Positions 1 to 7,070 of a stretch of 8,134 nt of DNA are shown one piece after another. The stretch is taken from assembly GCA_017511585.1 (NCBI GenBank), contig JAFWJI010000106.1, positions 1 to 8,134 on the forward strand. The letters run 5' to 3'. The notes below the pieces were generated by a model. That model was given only the letters and a program-made list of their open reading frames with translations, was not told where the DNA came from and ran no database searches. The stretch comes from Mycoplasmataceae bacterium (GTDB lineage: Bacteria > Bacillota_I > Bacilli_A > Mycoplasmatales > Metamycoplasmataceae). Position 1 is the first letter of the stretch, and the number at the start of each line of letters is the position of its first letter. The position numbers and the translations under genes were made by a program.

Positions 1-147
1 TCATAATAGTTAGTTATTTTTTGATAACTATTATCAATTTGTTATTTAATTTCTTTTTTAGAAAACTCACTCTTTTAACACATTTAAATATAGTTGTTTC
101 TTAATTAGGATATTGCTAAGTTAATTAAAATTTTTAATATATTTAAT
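1..147. other. Non-coding flank after potD
   Basis: This short AT-rich stretch follows the potD stop codon. I find no credible gene on either strand and no tRNA-like structure. Apart from the inverted repeats at 3-37 it holds only simple A/T runs. The 3' end of the pot operon mRNA probably lies here or just outside the window. Confidence 0.6.
3..37. repeat. Overlapping inverted repeats downstream of potD
   Basis: Two perfect inverted repeats share bases here. Positions 3-12 (ATAATAGTTA) pair with 25-34 (TAACTATTAT), a 10-bp stem with a 12-nt T-rich loop. Positions 21-27 (TTGATAA) pair with 31-37 (TTATCAA), a 7-bp stem with a 3-nt loop. The two structures exclude each other. The site lies about 110 nt past the potD stop and could end the pot transcript, or an unseen plus-strand gene to the left. 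I see no clear U-tract on the minus strand inside the window, so terminator function is not shown. Confidence 0.4.
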
Positions 148-1506
148 TTAATACCCATTTAATTTCTTTTGAAATGCTAATGACATCTGTGAAACTATTT
201 CTTTGTCTATTGGTCCAATATTTTTAACAAACATTCCATTTTTTTCATCGTTTTCAGCAACTTCGTAAATTTCTTTTGCTATTTCATCATCTTCAAAATA
301 ATTATTGTAAATATATTGATAAGCCCCTTTACAGGCGGGAGTATAGTTTACATAATCAAATATTCTCAATATTCCATCTATTTCATATATGTTTTGATTT
401 TTACTTTCTTGTTCTATCTCTTGTTCTGTTCAAAACATACCATGAAATAATGATGCATTAAATCTTTTCAATAATTTATCAGTTTCATTTTCGCTAATTG
501 ATGAAGAAACTATAAAACAATCTAAAATTCTTGTTGTATATTTAGTTCTGACTATCCTTAATCGATCTCCATCTTCAATATCTTTAAAATTATCATTTCC
601 AAAATAAGCATCTAAAGCATCGCCATTATAAATATAAGCAACATCTATTTTGGAAGTAGGATTAATCAAATTGTTTAATATAATGTCAGAATCAGCATCA
701 AATAAATTTCTTTTTATATCACTAATTTTAGCTCCTGTTCCTTTTTCAACAATTTGAGTAAAATTATCTAATCAAGTTAAATAATTATCTTGATTAATTG
801 TTGTATCTCAATTAGATTGAGGATCATCTTTTGTAGAACCCATCACAATGTTTTCTCTTTCATTTTTAGTTCATTGGATTTTAAAATCTTTTGATTTTTG
901 ATGAATTTTATTTAATGTTTCTTCCAAAGTTGGTACTTTATCAAAACCTAAAGGATTATTATTTGTATTTTTTTGATTCAAAATTTTGGTTGTATCATAA
1001 GCAATAACTTTATCATTAATAAAATAAGGAACTACAAAATCACTAAATTTAAAAGTATAGTTTCCACCATATTCTTTATATTTTTGATTCAACATATCTT
1101 GTGTTTTTTGATCAATATATTGATCAAAAAGTTTCATTTGTTCAACTGTAGTATCTGTAAAATAACTTTCTCATGGATTTGATAAATCATTCATTTCGAT
1201 TAATTTTTTAGAAATCGGTGATATTTTTCCTTCTTTTATTAAAGAAATAATAAGATAATCAGATGTGATTCCAGCAATGGCTCTGTTATTTCCAAAAGCA
1301 TATTCAAATTCAGATATAGTTCCATATTCTTTGTAAGTGTAGTTTTTATTAATTTTATTCATTGTTTTTTCATCAACATAAGAACTATATGAATAAAAAG
1401 AAGGTTTAAATACAAAAATAGATTTAATTGTTATTATTAAAATAATAAATAAAATACTAACTATAGATATTGTAATAACAATAATTTTATTTAATTTATT
1501 TTTCAT
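148..1506 (-). CDS. potD: Polyamine ABC transporter substrate-binding protein (PotD-like)
   Basis: This is the extracytoplasmic substrate-binding component of a spermidine/putrescine-type importer, 452 aa when TGA is read as Trp. Five or more in-frame TGA codons (for example at 1171-1173, 871-873, 430-432) would break it under the standard code. A lysine-rich start is followed by one hydrophobic helix (about residues 8-30). No cysteine follows the helix, so there is no lipobox and the protein is probably anchored by an uncleaved helix. PotD-like blocks include a VPYFINDKVIAYD segment, DVAYIYNGDALDAYF (compare the substrate-pocket WNG region of PotD) and a C-terminal NYTPACKGAYQYI segment. It is longer than E. 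coli PotD (about 350 aa). The ATG has an AAGGA Shine-Dalgarno 6 nt upstream and overlaps the end of potC by 11 bp. Assignment rests mainly on operon position plus these weak motifs, so the actual substrate is inferred. Confidence 0.82.
1105..1130. repeat. 26-bp perfect palindrome inside potD
   Basis: Positions 1105-1130 form a perfect palindrome centred between 1117 and 1118, with core TTGATCAATATATTGATCAA flanked by T and A runs. It encodes an LFDQYIDQK-type stretch of PotD, and the repeated Asp-Gln codons (GATCAA) supply most of the symmetry. It could fold into a hairpin in mRNA or be a coincidence of codon choice. Confidence 0.6.
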
Positions 1507-2302
1507 TGTATTTCCTTCTATTTTTTCAGTTTTTTAAAAAGAATACAATATTACCAATAATCATAATAAAAAGAATTAAAGTTCCTAAAGCTAATGCTCA
1601 AGATCTAAATTGTCCTTGATACAATTCTGTACCAACGGTTGTTAAATTTGAAGTAATTGTAGTTATGATAAAATCATCAAAAGAAAAAACAAATGTAATT
1701 ATTATTGTGAAAATAATTGATGGAATCATATAAACAAAATATATTTTAAATCATGTTTTTATTTTAGAATAACCTAAATCACAAGATGCTTCAAAAAGTG
1801 AAGAATTAAATTTTTCACTTTTAGGATACATAATCATAATTCCAAAAGGAAGTGTCATAACAGTGTGACCTAAAACTGCTCTCATAAGTCCTTCTTGACC
1901 AGAAGATAATGTACCAAAAACTGAAGCAAAAAACAAAGCAAGACCTACAGCTATTATAATATCTGGATTAATAATAGAAATATTATTACCAATAGAACTT
2001 AATACTTTTAAATATTTATTTTTTTGTTTTCATAAAGAATAAACAGTTATTAAAGAAATTGTTACTACAAATAAACTAGTTATCAAAGCTATAATAATAG
2101 AATTAACAAAGGATAACATTAAATCAGAAGAAAATAAGTTTCTATAAGCATCTCAACTAAATCCGTTCCAAACAAAAGAAACATATCCTTTATCAGAGGT
2201 TTTATTAAAACTAAAAATTGCCATAGTAAATAAAGGTATATAAGAAAAAAATATTATTAATAACATATACATATTTTTAATAATGTCTTTAATTCTAGTC
2301 AT
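1496..2302 (-). CDS. potC: Polyamine ABC transporter permease PotC
   Basis: This is a membrane permease of the polyamine importer, 268 aa with TGA as Trp, close to the usual PotC length. It has several hydrophobic segments, starting with a helix at about residues 9-30. The cytoplasmic EAA loop that docks onto the ATPase is visible at about residues 171-192 (FEASCDLGYSKIKTWFK, then a Pro after the loop). The FSFNKTSDKGY...WNGFSWDAY region after helix 1 is typical of PotC. A strong AGGAGG Shine-Dalgarno lies 5 nt before the ATG, inside the end of potB, and the two genes overlap by 8 bp (ATGACTAG). The stop is a TAA at 1496-1498, 11 bp inside potD in a different frame. Both features indicate translational coupling in the operon. 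It uses mostly TGA and one TGG for Trp. Confidence 0.93.
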
Positions 2303-3116
2303 TAATACCTCCTTTTATTTTTCTATAAATTATTGGAATAGCATTTATAGTAAAATAAAATATAGAACATCCTATTAATGTAATTAAAACAACAGAAGAT
2401 GCTTTTTGCATATCAAATACATTAGAAGGATTGGCCAAATCATTTATTACATTTCCAATCATTTGATTTCCTGCTGAATTATCTAATAATTTATTACTAA
2501 TAGCAACTGACATAACAACTAATAAAAAAACAACAATTATCCCTGAACAAATTGCCTTTAAACCATATGGGATAACTATCTTAATAAAAGTTATTATTTT
2601 GTTATACCCTAAATCTTGAGATGCGTTAATGATGTTTTTAGGCATACTATTTAATATGTTATATAAAGGTATGATCATAAAAGGTAAAAATAAATATGTA
2701 GAACCTAAATATAAATATCCAATATTATCAATTGGTATATCAAATATTAAAGTTAAAATCCCTCTTAAAGCAAGTATCTTTACTAATGTAAATAAAAAAA
2801 GAGGAGTAACACTTAAAGAAAGTAACAAAAATTTATAACTTTTATTTTTTACATTTATCAAAATATATACATATGGTAATGATATTACTAAACAAGTTAA
2901 AGATACTAATATCCCCATTAAAAAAGATCTACCAAATATGTTTCAAAAATTTTGATCTTTTCACATTTCAAATTTATCATAATTAATTGATGCATCTTTA
3001 GGAGTTATAAAAGATAAAACAACTATAAAAACAATTGGAACTATTACAAACAATAAAACAAAAATTAAATATGGTAAAAATAAAAGTTGTTTTGGATTTA
3101 ATTTTATTTTATTCAT
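2295..3116 (-). CDS. potB: Polyamine ABC transporter permease PotB
   Basis: This is the second membrane permease of the polyamine importer, 273 aa, a normal PotB length. The N-terminus is short and basic, with a helix beginning around residue 10 (LLFLPYLILIFVLL), followed by a periplasmic segment with TGA-encoded Trp and further helices. The EAA loop is recognisable as NASQDLGYNKIITFIKIVIP, with the conserved Gly and the terminal Pro, and would contact PotA. The ATG at 3116 is preceded by AAGGAG at a short 4-nt spacing and overlaps the potA stop by 8 bp. Its own TAG overlaps the potC start by 8 bp. PotB and PotC are expected to form the heterodimeric channel. An ORF search with the standard code would wrongly start it at an internal codon because of TGA codons near residues 57-65. 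Confidence 0.93.
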
Positions 3117-4464
3117 TATTCTCCTTAAATTGTTCTTGTTCCATTAAATGCATTGAAGTAATATTTCAATCTAAATAAATTGTTTCTCCTACTTCGAATT
3201 CATTTGAAGATTCTATCAATATTATGTGGTCTTTATATTTAACTTCAATCATATAATAACTACCTTTATATACAATTGAAATAACTTTACCTCTTATTAT
3301 TCCATCACTTCTTTTTATTTGAATATCTTCTGGTCTTATTAAAACATCAACTATTTTATTTGGTTCAAATTTATATTTAGATCAATATTTTAATTTTTTA
3401 TTTAAAAAAATCATTTTTGATTCATTGATAATTTGTCCTTCAAAAATATTAGAATCTCCAATAAAATTAGCAACTCATTTATTAATTGGATAATCATATA
3501 TTTCTTTTGGTGAACCGTATTGCTCTATTTTTCCTTCTCTCATAACAACAATAACATCTGAAAGACGTAACGCTTCTTCTCTATCATGAGTTACAAAAAT
3601 AAAAGTTATACCAATTTTCTTTTGAATATCTAAAAGAAAATGTTGCATTTGTTCTCTTATTTTTGCATCTAGCGCAGATAAGGGTTCATCTAATAATAAT
3701 AAAGAAGGTTCAATAACTATAGATCTAGCTAAAGCAACTCTTTGTTTTTGACCACCTGATAATTTATCAATAGATTTTTTTTCATGACCTTCTAAACCAA
3801 CTAATTTAATAACTTCAGAAACTATTTTATCCATTTCTTCATTTGTTATTCTTCTAGTTAAATATTTTTTTTCAAATTTTTCATTCATTAATAAAGGTCA
3901 TACTTCTCATGAAGCATATTTAAAATCTGAATCATCTAATCATTTTTGAATCTTTTGTAATTTCTTTTTTGGTAATTTTTTCTTTTTTAAATCTTTTTCA
4001 TATTCCAATTGAATCTTGTCTAATTTTTTCATTGCAGCAACTGCATCTTTTTGTCATTTTTTTTGCAATTGTTTTTGTTTTTCAAATACACTAGGTTTTA
4101 TTGATTCTTTGGGTAAAAAAATTCTTTTTAGTTTTAAACCATATTTAATATTGTTTTCAACATTTAAATGCGGAAAAAGTGCATAGTCTTGAAAAATAGT
4201 TGAAACATCTCTCATATGAGGAGGTAAGTCTTTGATATCTAATCCATTAAAAAGAATTTCGCCTCTAGTAGCTCATTCAAATCCACCAATCAATCTTAAA
4301 ATAGTTGTTTTACCAGAACCAGAAGGTCCTAAAAGAGTAACAAAATCATTTTTTCTAATTTTTAAATTAATATTTTTCAATATTGTTTTATCATCATATT
4401 TTTTTACAACATTTTTAAGTTCAATTATTGGTTTTTTTAGATCTGGATCCACTTCACTCTCCAT
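3109..4464 (-). CDS. potA: Polyamine ABC transporter ATP-binding protein PotA, with insertion
   Basis: This is the ATPase that drives polyamine import, 451 aa with TGA as Trp. Visible motifs are Walker [10 protein letters not shown] (residues 46-54), Q-loop [10 protein letters not shown] (Q at 92), signature LSGGQ (235-239), Walker B LLLLDEP (255-261) and H-loop His (293, VTHD). After the nucleotide-binding domain, the [12 protein letters not shown] segment and a C-terminal beta-rich TOBE-like region ([10 protein letters not shown]) are typical of PotA. Q-loop and signature are about 143 residues apart, against roughly 50 in E. coli PotA. The extra 95 or so residues are Lys/Glu/Gln-rich and probably coiled-coil. 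The start is uncertain: the ATG has no upstream Shine-Dalgarno, and a GTG at 4452-4450 lies 6 nt after an internal GGAG, which would give 447 aa. It is the first gene of the pot operon and overlaps potB by 8 bp. Confidence 0.95.
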
Positions 4465-4484
4465 AAATATTTAAGTTTAAAAAT

Positions 4485-4490
4485 TTTATA
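4485..4490 (-). promoter_or_regulatory. Candidate -10 box for the pot operon
   Basis: TATAAA (reading TATAAAAT on the minus strand) lies 20 nt before the potA ATG, in the gap between the rpmF terminator and potA. Transcription from it would give a 5' leader of only about 10-14 nt. No good -35 hexamer is present; the corresponding position is a T-rich run from the terminator tail. AT-rich sequence makes such boxes common by chance. Confidence 0.4.
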
Positions 4491-4503
4491 ACTATTTTTT
4501 GAT

Positions 4504-4542
4504 AAAAAATAAAAAAAACTGCATTGTTTTCATACAGTTTTT
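4504..4542 (-). terminator. Intrinsic terminator of rpmF
   Basis: On the minus strand, AAAAACTGTAT (4542-4532) pairs with ATGCAGTTTTT (4524-4514) through 11 pairs including one G-U. The loop is GAAAACA. The stem is followed by further T-runs at 4513-4511 and 4509-4504. It starts 5 nt after the rpmF stop codon. This separates rpmF from potA and implies that the pot operon has its own promoter or depends on read-through. Confidence 0.85.
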
Positions 4543-4547
4543 AGTAA

Positions 4548-4742
4548 CTAATTGTCGTTTTTTGCTTTAAAACCTTCTACTTTTTTACCTTTGTAAAATC
4601 CGCAAAATTTACATACTCTATGTTGTTCAATTTTTTCTGAACAATTTTTACATGAAACAACATTTAATGGAGTTAAAGAATCATGAGTTCTTCTAGCTCT
4701 TTTTCTACGTTTTGACGTTTTTCTCTTAGGAACTATAGCCAT
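4548..4742 (-). CDS. rpmF: Ribosomal protein L32
   Basis: This is a structural protein of the large ribosomal subunit, 64 aa, the normal length. It begins with the characteristic MAIVPKRKTSKRRKRARRTH block. A zinc ribbon with two Cys-x-x-Cys pairs follows (C31/C34 and C44/C47), so this is the zinc-binding form rather than the cysteine-free paralogue found in some bacteria. An AAAGGAG Shine-Dalgarno sits 8 nt before the ATG. The gene stands as a single unit: a likely promoter upstream in the 71-nt gap and a strong intrinsic terminator immediately after the TAG stop. No Trp codon is present, so it reads the same in either code. Confidence 0.98.
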   Translation of the reverse strand: MAIVPKRKTSKRRKRARRTHDSLTPLNVVSCKNCSEKIEQHRVCKFCGFYKGKKVEGFKAKNDN

Positions 4743-4773
4743 AATTTACACTCCTTTCTTCTCTTTTTTCTAA

Positions 4774-4802
4774 TTATTAAGAACTTATAATTAATAAAAC
4801 AA
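4774..4802 (-). promoter_or_regulatory. Candidate rpmF promoter
   Basis: On the minus strand TTGTTT (4802-4797) and TAATAA (4779-4774) are separated by 17 nt, upstream of the rpmF Shine-Dalgarno. An alternative -10, TATAAG (4789-4784), is also present. The call rests on spacing and position only. The region also contains a weak inverted repeat (TAATTAT / ATAATTA, 4771-4793), but it lacks a T-tract and so is not a convincing terminator for the upstream gene. Confidence 0.35.
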
Positions 4803-4813
4803 TTTTAACATTA

Positions 4814-5716
4814 TTAATTTTGTTTATTATCATTTTCTTCTATTTTTATTTCTTTTTCTTTCGAATCTTGTTTTTGCATATTTCTAATATCTGAAATAAT
4901 TTTTATTAATTCTTCTGAAGGCATTGTTTCATAACCAGATATTGATAATTGTTTAGCAATTTCATTTAATTGATCTCTACTTAATTCCTTCATTCTAGAA
5001 TAGAAAACATTGTTTTTGTCTTCTTCACTATTTAAATCAATTTCAGAATTAGGTTTATTTTCTTCATTTGGTTGATTATAATAAAAATTACTATTTACTA
5101 ATTTTTCTTTCATTTCTAATTGAATTGAAATATTTCTAATTAAAGAAACATTTCTAGAAATACAAAATCAAATAATTATGTAAACAAACATCATTGAAAA
5201 ATTCAATCCATAAACTCAATGAACTTCAAACAAACCAACTATGTTTATTTGAAAAATTGCATATCGAATTGCATCTACAAAGCCATAAATTGCTTCAATA
5301 AAAACAAACATTGTAGGAAGAAATGATATAAATTTAAAACTCTTATTTTTAAAGCAATTAAATATTGAAAAAATGAGCGATACCAATATTACTAATTGAA
5401 AAATCAAATCAATACAAATAGATATTAAATCAATTCTTCAACTTGCAGCTGGGTTTTGAACTCCGCGAATATCCAGATTATTTATTATTGTATTTTTATC
5501 AATAACAAAAGAACTTAAAGATATTATAGATAAGGCATTTATTATTATTATTGAAGCTAAAAAAACAAAAATTCAAGTCAAAAAAACTTTTCTATTAGAA
5601 ACATCTTCTCATAAATCAGAATATTTTTTTTTAGAATATTTTTCAATATTTAAAAAATACAAACCTTTATTTATTTTAAAAGATGTATTATTTGAATTAC
5701 TTTCATGATTGTTCAT
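4814..5716 (-). CDS. Four-helix membrane protein with Rho_N/SAP-like tail
   Basis: I do not recognise a named family. The protein is 300 aa with TGA as Trp. A polar, Asn/Lys-rich N-terminus (1-43) is followed by four predicted membrane helices, at about 44-70, 95-119, 127-147 and 171-186. A hydrophilic tail of about 110 residues follows. Within the tail, residues about 240-277 (MKELSRDQLNEIAKQL, ISGYETMPSEELIKII) match the pattern of the Rho N-terminal / SAP / HeH class of helical motifs: LxxLxxxxLxxIAKxLxIxGYxxMxxxELIxxI. The end is Lys/Glu-rich. Basic loops suggest both termini are cytoplasmic. The frame is continuous through several TGA codons. The ATG has no Shine-Dalgarno, and a TATAAT lies 7 nt before it, which also supports this start. 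An in-frame ATG at 5113 would drop the membrane part and is not preferred. Role unknown; membrane attachment of nucleic acid or of a protein partner is inference. Confidence 0.85.
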
Positions 5717-5723
5717 AGTTATA

Positions 5724-5729
5724 ATTATA
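5724..5729 (-). promoter_or_regulatory. TATAAT -10 box immediately before the membrane-protein ATG
   Basis: A perfect TATAAT on the minus strand ends 7 nt before the ATG at 5716, so the expected transcription start falls at or next to the A of the ATG. The 33-nt gap to the azoreductase stop is almost wholly A/T. There is no convincing -35 hexamer and no Shine-Dalgarno. Confidence 0.5.
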
Positions 5730-5749
5730 AAATATATAAATATATAAAT

Positions 5750-6346
5750 TTAAAATTTAATTACCAACTCATTAAATTCTTTTTCTTTTAATTTGAACTT
5801 TTCTTCTACAGATAAATCTTTTTGTTCATTAGTTTTTGTGCCATCAAATAATAAAAGTTCAATATTTTTAAGACCAATAAAATGTAAAACTTCTTTTAAA
5901 TAATCATCAAAAGCAGAAAACTTATATCAATCTTTATATGAACCTTGCGCCATTATCAATTGAACTTTTTTATTAGAATCTACTAGACCTACACTTGTTC
6001 CTTTGCCATCATATTTATATTTAAATGTTTTATTTGCTTGCAAAATGTTATCTAAGAAATTTTTTAATAAAGGAGAAATTGTAAAATTAATCATACCAGT
6101 TGAAATGATTATTTTGTCACTAGAATTTATTAAATCAATATATCTTTGACTTTCTTCATTTCAAAAATAATCAAAATTCTTTATATTCAATATTGTTTCT
6201 AATTTTTTTTCTTCATTTAAATTTAATTCAACAATTTCATCATTTGGATTTAATTTTTTATATTTTTCTAAAAATAATTTTGTAGCATATTCAGAAACAG
6301 AAAATGTTTTAGATAAATGTGCTTCAATAACTAATACTTTTTTCAT
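5750..6346 (-). CDS. azoR: FMN-dependent NADH-azoreductase (AcpD/AzoR family)
   Basis: This is a flavodoxin-like oxidoreductase of 198 aa, the usual family length of about 200. Members bind FMN and use NADH to reduce azo compounds and, more physiologically, quinones. Visible family features are the N-terminal beta strand MKKVLVIEAHL with the Ser-rich phosphate-binding turn (SKTFSVSEYA), the P-loop-like block STGMINFTISPLLKNFLDNI (compare P.YNF.IP..LKN.ID) and the KTFKYKYDGKG segment. The MAQGSYKDW region corresponds to the GG.Y flavin-binding strand. TGA encodes Trp in NFDYFWNEE. An AAAAGGAG Shine-Dalgarno lies 9 nt before the ATG, within the end of nadE; only 2 nt separate nadE stop from this start, so it is co-transcribed. 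Older annotations call this family acyl-carrier-protein phosphodiesterase, which is now considered wrong. Confidence 0.9.
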
Positions 6347-6348
6347 AT

Positions 6349-7062
6349 TTATTCACTCCTTTTGGGCGCTTTAGGGATTTCTATTCTTTTATGATTTGTT
6401 TTTGAAATTTGTAATTTTATCTTTTCAATTAATTGTTGATCAGTTAATAAGTTTTTATCATATTGTTCATAATCATCATATGTAAAACCTAATTCTTTTT
6501 CATCTGATTGATCATCTCACAATCCAGCAGAAGGGATTTTATTTATAATATTTATTGGTATTCCAACTTTTTTAGCATATTCAAAAACTTCTGATTTATA
6601 TAAATTGACAATAGGTAATAAATCACATCCTCCATCACCTCATTTTGTAAAATAACCTAAATCATATTCTGCTTTATTATCTGTACCTAAAACTAAATAA
6701 TTTCTTTCTTGAGCAAAAGCATAAATTGTAGTCATTCTCAAACGAGCTTGCATATTACCTTTAGTTAAATCTAATTGAACATTCATTTTGTCAATCATAG
6801 ATTGATATTCATGTGATAAATCAATTACTTTATAATCTAAATCTAATTTTTTAACTAATTCTAATCCATCTTCTAAATCAAATTGTCTATTTTTATTTAT
6901 TGGAATTAAAATACCAATTGAATCATTTGGAAATGCTTTTTTTGCTAAATAAGCTACTAAAGCAGAATCTATTCCGCCACTGATACCAACAGCTACACCA
7001 GAACAATTTGCTTTTTTAACTTGATCTTTAATTCAATTTATTATTTGATCTAAATATTTCAT
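6349..7062 (-). CDS. nadE: NH3-dependent NAD+ synthetase
   Basis: This enzyme converts nicotinic acid adenine dinucleotide, ATP and ammonia to NAD+, the last step of NAD synthesis. It is 237 aa and lacks a glutaminase domain, so it is the short ammonia-dependent form. Visible motifs are the PP-loop GISGGIDSALVAY (residues about 25-37), the GTDNKAE block (compare GTDHAAE), TKWGDGGCDLLPI with the Trp encoded by TGA, and PSAGLWDDQSDEKELGFTYDDY near the C-terminus. The gene begins 8 nt after the lon stop and ends 2 nt before azoR. No Shine-Dalgarno precedes the ATG, whose upstream sequence is AAATAAAAATAGTT. No other in-frame start would keep the N-terminal helix before the PP-loop, so translation may depend on coupling to lon. 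Confidence 0.96.
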
Positions 7063-7070
7063 AACTATTT

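Noticed and set aside
276..461. Plus-strand ORF of 61 aa
   Set aside because: It lies opposite potD, has no ribosome site or family resemblance, and is explained as an antisense shadow of AT-rich coding sequence.
973..1182. Plus-strand ORF of 69 aa rich in Ile, Phe and Lys
   Set aside because: It is antisense to potD; the apparent membrane-like composition comes from reading A/T-rich codons backwards.
430..1506. potD as a pseudogene broken into several pieces
   Set aside because: All pieces are in one frame and every interruption is TGA; with TGA as Trp the gene is intact.
2629..2838. Plus-strand ORF of 69 aa
   Set aside because: It is antisense to the conserved EAA-loop region of potB, with no start signal.
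4232..4474. Plus-strand ORF of 80 aa
   Set aside because: It is antisense to the Walker A region of potA; the proline/serine content mirrors the PotA motif.
4501..4542. Riboswitch or leader element ahead of potA
   Set aside because: The only structure is a simple hairpin with T-tracts placed 5 nt after the rpmF stop, which is fully explained as the rpmF terminator.
4771..4793. Inverted repeat TAATTAT/ATAATTA as a terminator for the membrane-protein gene
   Set aside because: The stem is pure A/T and is followed by an A-rich, not T-rich, sequence on the minus strand.
4814..5113. Separate soluble 99-aa protein starting at the ATG at 5113
   Set aside because: The frame continues upstream through TGA (Trp) codons into the membrane domain, and the ATG at 5113 has no Shine-Dalgarno (the upstream sequence is CAATTAGAA), so it is the tail of the 300-aa protein.
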